Shown here: positions 51,517-60,353 of the stretch, piece by piece
Position numbering within the stretch: the first letter of the stretch is position 1
Layout: each line of letters starts with the position of its first letter
Source: Devosia sp.
GTDB lineage: Bacteria > Pseudomonadota > Alphaproteobacteria > Rhizobiales > Devosiaceae
Length of the DNA stretch: 64,000 nucleotides
Direction of reading: 5' to 3'
NCBI GenBank assembly: GCA_017794705.1
Contig: CP051235.1
Span: 2,233,010-2,297,009 of the forward strand
Program-made: the position numbers and the translations under genes
Notes under the pieces: model-generated
Seen by the model: only the letters and a program-made list of their open reading frames with translations
Databases searched by the model: none
What the model was told of the DNA's origin: nothing

Positions 51517-51609
51517 CCCTCCGTAAAAATCTGCACTGGATTCACCAATTCCTGCATCTTCTCCGGCAAACAGGAGGAAGGGCTTGCCCTTGCTTTCCCC
51601 TTATCGCAT

Positions 51610-51638
51610 GAAGGGGCCGCCTGACGCGCCCGCCCCTT
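51610..51638 (+). other. short hairpin in the rraA-purU intergenic region
   Basis: AAGGGGC (51611-51617) can pair with GCCCCTT (51632-51638) across a 14-base loop, 29 bases before the PurU start. It might be a weak terminator after the RraA gene or a leader element of purU; it does not match a riboswitch I know. Confidence 0.25.
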
Positions 51639-51666
51639 TCAGGAATTGGCCCGAGACCTCCAGATC

Positions 51667-52518
51667 ATGACTTCAAATCTCGTCCTCAACCTTTCGTGTG
51701 ATGACCGTCCGGGCATCGTTGCCTCGGTGACCACGGAACTGGCGGCGCTTGGCGCCAACATTGCAGACAGCGGACAGTTTTGGGATCGGGAGACCGACAG
51801 GTTTTTCATGCGGATCGAGCTCGAAACGCCGGACGGAGTTGGGCCGCGGGAAGTGGCGAAAGCGCTGAAATCCAGCGTTGACCGGTTCGACATGCGCCTG
51901 CGGGTGTCAGATCTGTCAGAGCGGCCTAAATTGTTGCTGCTGGTGTCGAAGTTCGACCATGCAATGTTGCACCTGCTTTACCAGATCCGGGTGGGTTGGC
52001 TGTCCGCGGAAGTGGTGGCCATTGTCTCCAATCACGAGGATGCGCGGCGAACGGCGGAATACGAGGGTATTGCGTTTCACTACTTGCCGGTGACCAAGCA
52101 GACCAAGCAGGAGCAGGAAGCGCGGATTTTCGACCTGGTGCAGACAACCGGCGCCGATCTGGTGGTGCTGGCCCGTTACATGCAGATCCTCAGCGACAAT
52201 CTGTCAAACCGGCTCTATGGCAAGGTGATCAATATCCATCACTCGTTCCTGCCGAGCTTCAAGGGCGCCAAGCCCTATCATCAGGCCCATCACCGCGGCG
52301 TCAAACTGATCGGGGCGACGGCGCACTATGTGACGCCGGACCTTGACGAGGGCCCGATCATCGAACAGGAAACCGAGCGGGTGAATCACGCTATGAGCGC
52401 GGAAGATCTGGTTGCAGCCGGTCGCGACATTGAAAGCCGCGTGCTCGCTCGTGCCGTCAAGCTGCACCTTGAAAACCGGGTCATGCTCAACGGGCACAAG
52501 ACAGTGGTGTTCGGCTAG
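51667..52518 (+). CDS. purU: formyltetrahydrofolate deformylase PurU
   Basis: 283 residues from the ATG at 51667; a TTG at 51646 is an alternative. An N-terminal ACT domain (LNLSCDDRPGIVASVTTELA) is followed by a formyltransferase-like domain with INIHHSFLPSF (catalytic His), an upstream Asn region, and TPDLDEGPIIEQ (catalytic Asp). It hydrolyses 10-formyl-THF to THF and formate, often linked to glycine/serine or one-carbon breakdown. A product of one carbon or a formyl group in the nearby pathway may explain its position. It is convergent with the ABC ATPase gene by four bases. Confidence 0.95.
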   Translation: MTSNLVLNLSCDDRPGIVASVTTELAALGANIADSGQFWDRETDRFFMRIELETPDGVGPREVAKALKSSVDRFDMRLRVSDLSERPKLLLLVSKFDHAMLHLLYQIRVGWLSAEVVAIVSNHEDARRTAEYEGIAFHYLPVTKQTKQEQEARIFDLVQTTGADLVVLARYMQILSDNLSNRLYGKVINIHHSFLPSFKGAKPYHQAHHRGVKLIGATAHYVTPDLDEGPIIEQETERVNHAMSAEDLVAAGRDIESRVLARAVKLHLENRVMLNGHKTVVFG

Positions 52519-53582
52519 CGCAGCCGCTGCCCGGCCTCGTCGAAAAACAGGACCCGCTTGAGATCATACTCGGCCCGGACCTGGTCACCCGCCACCAGTT
52601 CCCGCCCGTCGTCCATCGCTACCGTGAGAACATCGCCACCGTCATGCCGGGCGTAGGCATAAGTTTCGCCGCCGAGATGTTCGACCAGTTCGGTTGTCAC
52701 ATTGATGGCCGCCGAGCCGCCACGCTTGAAGTGCTCAGGCCGGATACCCGCAGTGACCTTGTCGCCGTTCTTGAGTTTTTTTGCGAGGTCCCCCAGGGCA
52801 ATAGTCTGGGCGCCAAAGGTGGGCAGTTTCAGGTTTTCACCGTCAACGACACCCTCGAGAAAGTTCATTTTGGGAGAGCCGAGGAAACCTGCAACGAAAC
52901 GATTGTCGGGGTCATCATAGAGCTCCAGCGGCGTACCCACCTGTTCCACAATCCCGTCGCGCAGGACGACGATCTTGTCGGCCAGGGTCATGGCTTCGAC
53001 CTGATCGTGCGTCACGTAGATGATGGTGGCTCGTAGCTCCTTGTGTAGCCGGGCCAGTTCGATGCGCATGTGGACGCGCAGTTCGGCGTCGAGGTTGGAC
53101 AGCGGTTCGTCGAACAGAAAAACCTCGGGATGGCGGACGATGGCGCGGCCGATGGCGACGCGTTGGCGCTGGCCGCCGGAGAGTTCTTTTGGGCGGCGCT
53201 CGAGAAGGGGTTCGAGTTCAAGAATGCGGGCGGCCTCAAGGACCTGCTTCTCGATCTCAGGTTTCGAGACGCCGGCGAACCGCAGCGCGAAGCCCATGTT
53301 TTCGCGCACCGTCATGTGCGGGTAGAGGGCGTAGGACTGGAACACCATGGCGATGCCGCGCTTGGAAGGGTCGACGTCGTTCATCAGCTCGTCGCCGATA
53401 TAGAGCTCGCCCGCGGTGATCTGTTCGAGACCGGCGATCATGCGCAGCAAGGTCGACTTTCCGCAGCCTGACGGGCCGACAAAAACCACGAATTCACGGG
53501 GCTTTATGTCGAGATCGACGCCCTTGATCACTTCGACGGAACCGAAGGATTTTCTGACGGCCTTGAGTTGCAATCCGCTCAT
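52515..53582 (-). CDS. carbohydrate ABC importer ATP-binding protein (MalK/UgpC type)
   Basis: 355 residues. Walker A GPSGCGKSTLLRMIAG is near residue 35, signature LSGGQRQRVAIGRAIV near 133 and Walker B FLFDEPLSNLDAEL near 154; the C-terminal regulatory OB-type domain contains IRPEHFKRGG. It energises uptake by the MalF/MalG-type permeases encoded upstream. Last gene of the sugar operon, 12 bases after the glycosidase. Confidence 0.95.
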   Translation of the reverse strand: MSGLQLKAVRKSFGSVEVIKGVDLDIKPREFVVFVGPSGCGKSTLLRMIAGLEQITAGELYIGDELMNDVDPSKRGIAMVFQSYALYPHMTVRENMGFALRFAGVSKPEIEKQVLEAARILELEPLLERRPKELSGGQRQRVAIGRAIVRHPEVFLFDEPLSNLDAELRVHMRIELARLHKELRATIIYVTHDQVEAMTLADKIVVLRDGIVEQVGTPLELYDDPDNRFVAGFLGSPKMNFLEGVVDGENLKLPTFGAQTIALGDLAKKLKNGDKVTAGIRPEHFKRGGSAAINVTTELVEHLGGETYAYARHDGGDVLTVAMDDGRELVAGDQVRAEYDLKRVLFFDEAGQRLR

Positions 53583-53594
53583 GATGGACCCTTC

Positions 53595-55793
53595 CTAACT
53601 GACGGCCAGCGTGGTTTTGCTGGTGCCCAAACGGGTGTTGGTGACCTTGATTTCAATGGTGCCCGGACCGGTGGATTGTACCCAGAATCCGGTGGAACCG
53701 GCGCGCAAGGGGACGAGGTTCGGGCCGATGAGGCGGCCGGCGCCGGTGACTTCTATGCTGACCGGTTCGGGGAAAAACGGCAGTTTGTTGCCGACCTGAT
53801 CGAGGGCGCGGACCATGACGCGGACCTGGGTATTTTGGTGAATATTGGCGCTGTCCGGGTGCACATTAAGCGTTGTGGTAACCGGATTGGCGACAAAATT
53901 CACCTCGGCGGCCTTTTTGCCGCTGATGAAGCCGGTAATGGTGGCGTCCTCCCAGCTCATACCCCATAGACCCAGTTCCTCATCCGAAATGTGGCGCCGG
54001 TCGATGACGATGGGCGCATTCGGCAGATGGGGGAAGATTTCGCGGTCGGGTCCGACGCGTTTGGGTTCGTAATCCCCGTAACGCAGTTCAACCTCGTCGC
54101 AATTGGTCAGGACGATCAGCGGCAGGATGCCGCCGATGTTGCGCTCGCCGCGGGCGTAGAAGGTGACCGGCTTGAGGATGACCTCGTCCGAAGGGTCGCA
54201 CTGGCTGGCGTACACATAGGCCGCGAATTTGGGTTCGCGGAACATGTCCATGACGCCGTGATGGCAGATGCGGTCGCCCGAGCCGAAATCCTTGTGGGTA
54301 TTGTAGTCGAAGGCACACCAGCCAATGGCGCCGGCAATCTGCGGATCGCCATAGGCGGCGTTGAGCACCTGCAGGTGGCGCAGAACATGTTCGGCCTGGC
54401 GCTGTTCCTGATCGTGGCTCTTGGTGGGGTACATGTGACCGCAGTATTCGGTGATCATGTAGGGGACGAGATGGTCGAGCCCTGTGACTTCCTGCTGTGG
54501 CCGTAGCGGGGTGCGGGGACGGTTGCCGCCCAGTTCCTCATTGCCGAGGAAGAAGTCGTTCATTGTGTAGACGTCTTCGAGCAGTTCGCTGTCGGTAATG
54601 AAGCGGACGCCGCCTGTAGGACGGGTTGAATCCAGCTCGTGGGCGAGCCGGTTCGTCTCGGTGTAAAAGTCGTGATAGTCGCCGGACTCATTGACCCGTA
54701 CGCCCCAGATGACGATCGAGGGATGGTTCCAGTCGCGAGTGATCATGCGGCGGACGTTCTCGATCGATTCCGCCTGCCAGGCCTCGTCGCCGACATGTTG
54801 CCACCCGGGGATTTCCTCAAAGACCAACAGGCCCAGTTCGTCGCAGCGGTTGAGGAAATGCACGGACTGGGGATAGTGCGAAGCGCGCACCATGTTGAGC
54901 TTGAGTTCGTTTTTCAGGATTTCCGCGTCACGCTCCTGCACAGCCCTGCCCATGGCATAGCCGGAATAAGGGAAGGACTGGTGGCGGTTGAGGCCCCGAA
55001 GCTTCAACGGCTTGCCGTTGAGACTGAAGCCTTCGGTGGTGAAACTGACGGTGCGGAAACCGAAACGGGTGGTGAGTTCGTCCTTTCCCGCCGATGTGTC
55101 GATGGTCAGGTGCAGGGCATAAAGCGCCGGATTGTCAACGTCCCAGAGCTCGATGTTATCAAGGCCGCTGAACTCGACGGTGCCTTCGCGCCCCGCGACG
55201 AGTTGGCTGTGCCGAGCGATTTCGTTGCCTTGCGGATCGAGCAGGCGCGCGGTGAGGTGCGCGTCGTGCTTCAAGCCCTGCGGGTCGGCGAGGAAGACCC
55301 TGGCCGAGACCTGCTTGGTGACCGCCAGCACATCGGGGGTTTCGATCTTGACGTTGGCGATCCTGATCGGTGCCGAGACCTCAAGCCAAACATCGCGGTA
55401 GATGCCGGCGTAGGTCAGATAGTCGATGGCGCCGCCAAAGGGTGGGATGGCCGGGTTCTCGGCGCCGTCGATGCGCACTTCGATGAGGTTCTCGCCGTCC
55501 TTGAGGTGCCCGGTCAGGCGCGCCTCGAAAGGCGTATAGCCGTCAGGATGGGCCGCCACCTGTGTGCCGTTGAGATAGACCTCGGCATTGGCCATGGCGC
55601 CTTCAAACAGAAGCGTGACTTCATTGTCGGCCCAGGACGGGTCCGCCGTGAAGCGCTTCTGGTAGGTGAAGGCGCGCTGGTAGATGGTCTCGTCGAAATA
55701 GGAAAAGGGCAGTTCGACGGCGGTATGCGGCAGGCGGACGGAATGTTCGCCTTCAAACAGCCAGTCGGCATTGAACTCAATAGTCGAACGCAT
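53595..55793 (-). CDS. glycoside hydrolase family 2 enzyme
   Basis: 732 residues without an evident signal peptide, so probably cytoplasmic. Order: N-terminal sugar-binding domain (1-140), immunoglobulin-like domain (140-250), TIM barrel (about 255-560), C-terminal beta domains. Catalytic acid Glu369 lies in WNHPSIVIWGVRVNES and the nucleophile Glu449 in YMITEYCGHM. The family includes beta-galactosidases, beta-glucuronidases and beta-mannosidases; I cannot choose. Its gene sits between the permease and ATPase genes, so it hydrolyses the imported oligosaccharide or glycoside. Confidence 0.92.
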   Translation of the reverse strand: MRSTIEFNADWLFEGEHSVRLPHTAVELPFSYFDETIYQRAFTYQKRFTADPSWADNEVTLLFEGAMANAEVYLNGTQVAAHPDGYTPFEARLTGHLKDGENLIEVRIDGAENPAIPPFGGAIDYLTYAGIYRDVWLEVSAPIRIANVKIETPDVLAVTKQVSARVFLADPQGLKHDAHLTARLLDPQGNEIARHSQLVAGREGTVEFSGLDNIELWDVDNPALYALHLTIDTSAGKDELTTRFGFRTVSFTTEGFSLNGKPLKLRGLNRHQSFPYSGYAMGRAVQERDAEILKNELKLNMVRASHYPQSVHFLNRCDELGLLVFEEIPGWQHVGDEAWQAESIENVRRMITRDWNHPSIVIWGVRVNESGDYHDFYTETNRLAHELDSTRPTGGVRFITDSELLEDVYTMNDFFLGNEELGGNRPRTPLRPQQEVTGLDHLVPYMITEYCGHMYPTKSHDQEQRQAEHVLRHLQVLNAAYGDPQIAGAIGWCAFDYNTHKDFGSGDRICHHGVMDMFREPKFAAYVYASQCDPSDEVILKPVTFYARGERNIGGILPLIVLTNCDEVELRYGDYEPKRVGPDREIFPHLPNAPIVIDRRHISDEELGLWGMSWEDATITGFISGKKAAEVNFVANPVTTTLNVHPDSANIHQNTQVRVMVRALDQVGNKLPFFPEPVSIEVTGAGRLIGPNLVPLRAGSTGFWVQSTGPGTIEIKVTNTRLGTSKTTLAVS

Positions 55794-55807
55794 CGAGAAA
55801 GGGGGTC

Positions 55808-56680
55808 CTATTTGACGGAGCCCAGCAGTCCCTGCACGAAGAGACGCTGGAGCACGAAGAAGATGATGAGGGTGGGCAGGGTGGCAAAGATGGCCGACAC
55901 CATGATGACCCCGAAGTCCGGCGTATAGGCGGAATTGAGGGTCGCGACTACGAGAGTGACGGTCATCATGTCATTGGTCTGCAGCACGATCAGCGGCCAG
56001 AGATAGTTGTTCCAGTGCTGCATGAAGGCAATGATCGCGGCCGCTGCGTAGGTGGAACGCATGACCGGAAAATAGACATAAGCGAAGATCTGCCATTCCT
56101 TGAGACCGTCGATCTTGGCTGCGTCGCGCAGTTCGGTCGGGAATGCCTTGGTGGCCTGGCGGAAGTAAAAGATCATGAAAATCCATGCCACGGTGGGCAG
56201 GATGACCGCCTGGTAGGTGTTGATCAGGCCGAAGCGCGACATCATGACGAAGAGCGGGATCATGAGGGCCGCGAATGGAATGGACAGCATCAGCAGCATG
56301 GCGGCAAAGATGCGCTCGCGAAATTTCGAGCGGAAGATTTCAAAGGCATAGCCTGCCAGCGAGGTGACCAGCAGGGTGGCGACCGTGCCGGCACCGGCGA
56401 TGATCAGTGAGTTGATGGTGATGCGGACCACATCGACCTGATCAAGAAAGTTGGCGATGTTGATGAGCAGTTGATCGCCAAAACTGGCCTTGCCGGTGGA
56501 AATCTGAGCCGAAGTGTTGGTGGCGCCGACGATCATCCAGAAGAAGGGAAAGATCGAGACGAAGGCGGCTAGCGCCAGAAGCGCGTAGGCGAAAGCCGAC
56601 TTCACATGCCGCAACCAGTTCATGTTGCCGCCTGTGCGCCGGGCCGCCGATGCTGCAAGGGTCGAGGTGCTGTCGGTCAT
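55808..56680 (-). CDS. carbohydrate ABC importer permease (MalG type)
   Basis: 290 residues; six hydrophobic segments. The EAA loop reads ELRDAAKIDGLKEWQIFAYVYFPVMRS, typical of MalG, and the end AIFATLPTLIIFFVLQRLFVQGLLGSVK is characteristic. The ATG overlaps the MalF-type stop (ATGA), so the two permeases are made together. Confidence 0.95.
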   Translation of the reverse strand: MTDSTSTLAASAARRTGGNMNWLRHVKSAFAYALLALAAFVSIFPFFWMIVGATNTSAQISTGKASFGDQLLINIANFLDQVDVVRITINSLIIAGAGTVATLLVTSLAGYAFEIFRSKFRERIFAAMLLMLSIPFAALMIPLFVMMSRFGLINTYQAVILPTVAWIFMIFYFRQATKAFPTELRDAAKIDGLKEWQIFAYVYFPVMRSTYAAAAIIAFMQHWNNYLWPLIVLQTNDMMTVTLVVATLNSAYTPDFGVIMVSAIFATLPTLIIFFVLQRLFVQGLLGSVK

Positions 56681-57600
56681 GCGCGGCGATCCCTTGCAAC
56701 GAGAAATTGCACGTAGCTGAGGATGGCGACGATGATGACGATCACATAGGAGACCGTCGCGGCGTAGCCGAAACTGGGCATGAACCTGAAGGTGAGATTG
56801 TAGATGTAGACCGACAGGGTGAGGGTGGAATCCGCCGGGTTGCCGCCGTTGGTGATGTTCATGATCTCATCGAACAGCTGCAATGTGCCGATGGTGGAGA
56901 TCACCGAGGTGAAAAGGATAACCGGCTTGAGCAGGGGCACCGTGATGTAAAGGAACTGCGCCCAGGCCGGCACACCGTCGATGCGGGCCGCTTCATAGAT
57001 GGAGCGGTCGATGTTCTGCAGGGCGGCCAGATAGAAGATCATGTTGTAACCGGTCCAGCGCCAGGTGATCGCCGAAATGATCACGATGCGGGCCCAGAAC
57101 GGATCGAGCAGCCAGGGGATGGGGTCGGCGATGATGTGCGCCCACATCAAAAAGGCGTTGATGACGCCATCCTCGGCGAACATGGATTTGAACAGGACCG
57201 AATAGGCAACCAGCGAGGTGACGCAGGGCAAAAAGATGGCCGTGCGGAAAAAGCCGCGTCCGATGAGCTTGGGATTATTGAGCGCTGAGGCGAAGATGAG
57301 CGCCAGCGTCAGCATGATCGGCACCTGCACGACAAGGAAAATGCCTGTGTTGAACAGGGCGCGCAGCAGGATCGGGTCCTGCGTCAGGCGGATGATGTTG
57401 CTCAAGCCGCCGAAGCTGAGGTTCATGCCGCGTCCGACCTGGAAGCTCATCCACAGCGACCAGAGGATCGGGTAGATCATGAAGATGCCGACCAGAACCA
57501 GAGCCGGCATGATGAACATCCAGCCGTTGATCTGCTCACGGCGCGCGATGCGGCTTCGCGCCAGAAGGCCGCCCTTACTGCTGTTTTCGGCTATGGTCAT
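56677..57600 (-). CDS. carbohydrate ABC importer permease (MalF type)
   Basis: 307 residues, six hydrophobic segments with a charged N-terminus (RSRIARREQINGW). The EAA loop IYEAARIDGVPAWAQFLYITVPLLKPVI is clear. Partner of the MalG-type permease. It follows the binding-protein gene by about 110 bases holding a hairpin. Confidence 0.95.
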   Translation of the reverse strand: MTIAENSSKGGLLARSRIARREQINGWMFIMPALVLVGIFMIYPILWSLWMSFQVGRGMNLSFGGLSNIIRLTQDPILLRALFNTGIFLVVQVPIMLTLALIFASALNNPKLIGRGFFRTAIFLPCVTSLVAYSVLFKSMFAEDGVINAFLMWAHIIADPIPWLLDPFWARIVIISAITWRWTGYNMIFYLAALQNIDRSIYEAARIDGVPAWAQFLYITVPLLKPVILFTSVISTIGTLQLFDEIMNITNGGNPADSTLTLSVYIYNLTFRFMPSFGYAATVSYVIVIIVAILSYVQFLVARDRRA

Positions 57601-57638
57601 GCCACTCCACCCGACCTGAATGCGAAAAGCAAAGACGA

Positions 57639-57662
57639 TGGCCCGAAGTCAATCACGGGCCA
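57639..57662 (-). terminator. hairpin between binding-protein and permease genes
   Basis: Stem TGGCCCG (57639-57645) and CGGGCCA (57656-57662) with a ten-base loop. On the minus strand it is followed by TCGTCTTTGCTTTT, a T-rich stretch, 49 bases after the binding-protein stop. Probably a partial terminator that keeps the binding protein in excess. Confidence 0.6.
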
Positions 57663-57710
57663 CCGTCAGCTTCAATGTCGGCGCGCCGAAACCCGTCAGC
57701 GCGCATCAGC

Positions 57711-58985
57711 TCACATGACGAGCTGGTTTACCTGATTGTTGATGTCCTCAACAATCTGTTCGGTCGGCTTTGAGCCGTCCGTCAGGTCGGGGATGGAGGC
57801 CTGAATGGCATTGTCTGCTTCATAAGAGAAGATGCCGTAGTTCACGCCCGGGATTTCAGACATCCAGGTCGAGAAGTTGGCCCAGACCGGCTGACCGCCG
57901 AAGAAGTCGTCGCTGGCCTGGAAGGCCGGGCCTTCGCGGGCAGCCAGCAGGGAACCGAAGGCGCCCTGATCAACCAGGATCTTCTGGTAGAAGTCGATGT
58001 CGCCACCCCAGATGGTATCGAGGAACTCGATGGCGAGGTCCTTCTGCGGGGCAGATGAGAGAACGTACCAGCTTGATCCACCAGTGTTGGATGCGTTGAC
58101 AGCCCCTTCAAGGTCCAGCCGCGGAACCGGTGCGACGCCCCAGTTTCCGGCAAGGTCTTGATTGGATTTAACGGTCGCCGTCATCCAGACGCCGGAGACC
58201 ACGGAAGCTACTTCACCCGACAGGAAGGCGCCGGTGTAGTCGTTCCAGCCGTTGGACTTGTCGATCGCTTCGGAACGCAGAAGTTCGCCATAGGTTTCCA
58301 CCGAGGCGGCAAACGCAGGGTTTCCGACCAGATTGGGATTGCCGTCCGCGTCGAAATACCAGCTGCCAGCGCCCTGCATCATGGGCCGGGTGGCGGTGGC
58401 GCTGTCGACGCCAACGGACATCAACTGGACCCCGGTTGTTTCATAGACCGTTTCAGCCATTTCGAGCACTTCGTCCCAAGTGATGTCCACCAGGTCTTCG
58501 TGCGAGTATCCGGCCTCGGCCAGAATGTCGGTGCGGTAGAACCAGCCGGTCACACCGGAGTCGAAGGGCAGCGAATAGGCTGTGCCGTCCACTGAGGCGA
58601 TGTCGACCTTGTACTGGGCGAACTTGGACATATCGATGTGGTTGCCCAGCGGCTCGAAGGCGCCGGGATAGGACAGAAGGAATTTCTGGGCGCTATAGTC
58701 TTCGATGAGCACGATGTCAGGCAGACCGTCCATCACGCCCGAGGCGAGCTGGGTCTGAAGCTTTTGTTCGAGCCCTTCGCGCTCAAAGATCACGACTTCG
58801 AGGTCGAAATCGGGATTGGCGGCCTGGAAACGGGCGGCCGCTTCTTCCATGGTTGCGCCATTGAAGTTCGGATCCCAGCACCAGACCGTGACGGTCTCGG
58901 CCAGTGCGGAGGTGACGGCGAGCATCGATACGCTTGAGACGGCGACGCCGAGCGAGCGGCGCCAGCCCTTCGAAAGTTTTGGCAT
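57711..58985 (-). CDS. carbohydrate ABC importer extracellular binding protein
   Basis: 424 residues with a Sec signal (LGVAVSSVSMLAVTSALAE, cleaved near residue 29). The mature protein begins TVTVWCWDPNFNGATMEEAAARFQ, typical of cluster B sugar-binding proteins (family 1), and has LPDIVLIEDYSAQKF and LPFDSGVTGWFYRTDIL. It delivers a sugar to the MalF/MalG-type permeases. GGGAGGA precedes the start. Confidence 0.93.
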   Translation of the reverse strand: MPKLSKGWRRSLGVAVSSVSMLAVTSALAETVTVWCWDPNFNGATMEEAAARFQAANPDFDLEVVIFEREGLEQKLQTQLASGVMDGLPDIVLIEDYSAQKFLLSYPGAFEPLGNHIDMSKFAQYKVDIASVDGTAYSLPFDSGVTGWFYRTDILAEAGYSHEDLVDITWDEVLEMAETVYETTGVQLMSVGVDSATATRPMMQGAGSWYFDADGNPNLVGNPAFAASVETYGELLRSEAIDKSNGWNDYTGAFLSGEVASVVSGVWMTATVKSNQDLAGNWGVAPVPRLDLEGAVNASNTGGSSWYVLSSAPQKDLAIEFLDTIWGGDIDFYQKILVDQGAFGSLLAAREGPAFQASDDFFGGQPVWANFSTWMSEIPGVNYGIFSYEADNAIQASIPDLTDGSKPTEQIVEDINNQVNQLVM

Positions 58986-59068
58986 TTGATGTCCTCCCAG
59001 ACAGTTTCAGGACGAGCTCCTCCTCGTCCGATGCCGGGATGCTAGCGCGAGAAAACCGCGGGCGCAAT

Positions 59069-59086
59069 AATTTAGTAAATTTTACT
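59069..59086. promoter_or_regulatory. candidate operator upstream of the sugar-binding-protein gene
   Basis: Two overlapping perfect palindromes: AATTTA-G-TAAATT (59069-59081) and AGTAAA-T-TTTACT (59074-59086), the second reaching the last codons of the LacI gene. Their place upstream of the binding-protein operon and the adjoining LacI gene suggest a LacI-family operator, although the usual central CG is absent. Confidence 0.4.
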
Positions 59087-60113
59087 TGGCTGTGGAAACC
59101 GGCTGGGGAACCGTGCGTGTGCTGCCGCGCCATTTCAGTTCGGAAGCCAGGGTAATGTGCTTGGCCAGCGTGCGACCGGTGACGCGCTCCAGAAGCAGTT
59201 CCACCGCCGTTTCGCCGATTTCCTCGGAGGGCAGGCGGACGGTGGTCAGGGGCGGATTGAGAAACTGGGCGGCGGAAATGTCGTTGAAACTGGCAACGGC
59301 AATCTCGCCCGGAATCCTGACGCCGGCCTCGTGCAGGGCCCGGTAGGCGCCGACCGCCATGTTGTCGTTGCAGGCGATGATGGCGTCGGGCCGCTGTTTG
59401 GCGGCGAGCAGTTCGCGGGTCATGCGATAGCCGCTTTGTTCGGAGTTTTCCTCGGTCTTGCAGATCGCCGGTTCGAACATGCCGTGGGCGGTCATCCATT
59501 GCTTGTAGGTGCGGAAGCGCACCTCGTTCATTTCGCTGCGGATACCGTCCACCTCTTCGCGCCAGCCGATGAAGCCGATGCGGCGGTAGTCGAGGTCGGT
59601 GAGACCCTGCAAGAGTTTCTGGGTGGCCAGCGCCAGGTCACAGCGCACGCTGTCAAACTCGTCGCCCACGGGGGCGAAATCGGCAAAGACCAGATTGGTG
59701 CAGTGGCGGGTGATCCATTCGACTTCGGCGGGCGTGTGGCGGCCGATGACGATGACGCCCGAGGCGCTTTGCAGGATTGAGGGCGAGGGGAAGGTCTCGG
59801 TGTGATAGACCTTTATGACTTCGATTTTCATGGCCTGGCATCGGCTTTCGATGCCAAGGCGAAGGCCGACGTAATAGGGGTCGATCAATTCCTGGTCGGG
59901 TCTGAGGAAATGAACCAGGGCGACCTTGTTCAGTCCTTGCTGGATGGCGCGGTTACGGGCGCGGGGCGTGGCGTAATTGAGTGCCTCGGCAGTTTCAATG
60001 ATGGCCTGGCGCTTTTTTTCGGTGATCGACAGGGTGGTGTCGAAGTTGAGGACGCGCGACACGGTGGCCGAGGACACGCCTACGGCCTTTGCGATTTCCT
60101 TCAGCGTGACCAT
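59082..60113 (-). CDS. LacI-family transcriptional regulator
   Basis: 343 residues from the ATG at 60113; the frame is open upstream to 60161. The HTH reads VTLKEIAKAVGVSSATVSRVLNF at residues 2-24, followed by the hinge and a periplasmic-binding-like effector domain (KVALVHFLRPDQ to the end; CNDNMAVGAYRAL, VASFNDISAAQFLNPPLTTV). It is upstream of and on the same strand as the sugar importer/GH2 operon, its likely target. The effector is probably the imported sugar. Confidence 0.94.
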   Translation of the reverse strand: MVTLKEIAKAVGVSSATVSRVLNFDTTLSITEKKRQAIIETAEALNYATPRARNRAIQQGLNKVALVHFLRPDQELIDPYYVGLRLGIESRCQAMKIEVIKVYHTETFPSPSILQSASGVIVIGRHTPAEVEWITRHCTNLVFADFAPVGDEFDSVRCDLALATQKLLQGLTDLDYRRIGFIGWREEVDGIRSEMNEVRFRTYKQWMTAHGMFEPAICKTEENSEQSGYRMTRELLAAKQRPDAIIACNDNMAVGAYRALHEAGVRIPGEIAVASFNDISAAQFLNPPLTTVRLPSEEIGETAVELLLERVTGRTLAKHITLASELKWRGSTRTVPQPVSTAK

Positions 60114-60229
60114 GTCTGTTCGCCTGTTTGAGCCCCAAGTGGTCAGAACATTTGCGATCATCGGGGCGATAAATCAACAGTTCATCTTGCCGGGTGCGGC
60201 ACTGGGGCGCGGTGACGGCGATCGTGTCT

Positions 60230-60258
60230 GCGCAATCAATTGATGTTGCGCATGCGCA
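60230..60258. promoter_or_regulatory. candidate operator between LacI and XRE-cupin genes
   Basis: GCGCAA (60230-60235) and TTGCGC (60246-60251) bracket a central ATCAATTGAT, and the 12-base perfect palindrome TGCGCATGCGCA (60247-60258) adjoins it. The position between divergent regulator genes suggests autoregulation by either protein. Confidence 0.4.
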
Positions 60259-60353
60259 TTTAATGATGCTGTTCCAATTGGTTGGCACCTTGACAGCGGT
60301 GGCGAAGCGGGGTTCATTTTACCCATACTAAAATGGCTTCGGGACGGGGACGC

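Noticed and set aside
54639..55928. 429-codon open frame opposite the GH2 gene
   Set aside because: Antisense shadow of a high-GC gene. The GH2 protein has intact catalytic motifs; this frame has none.
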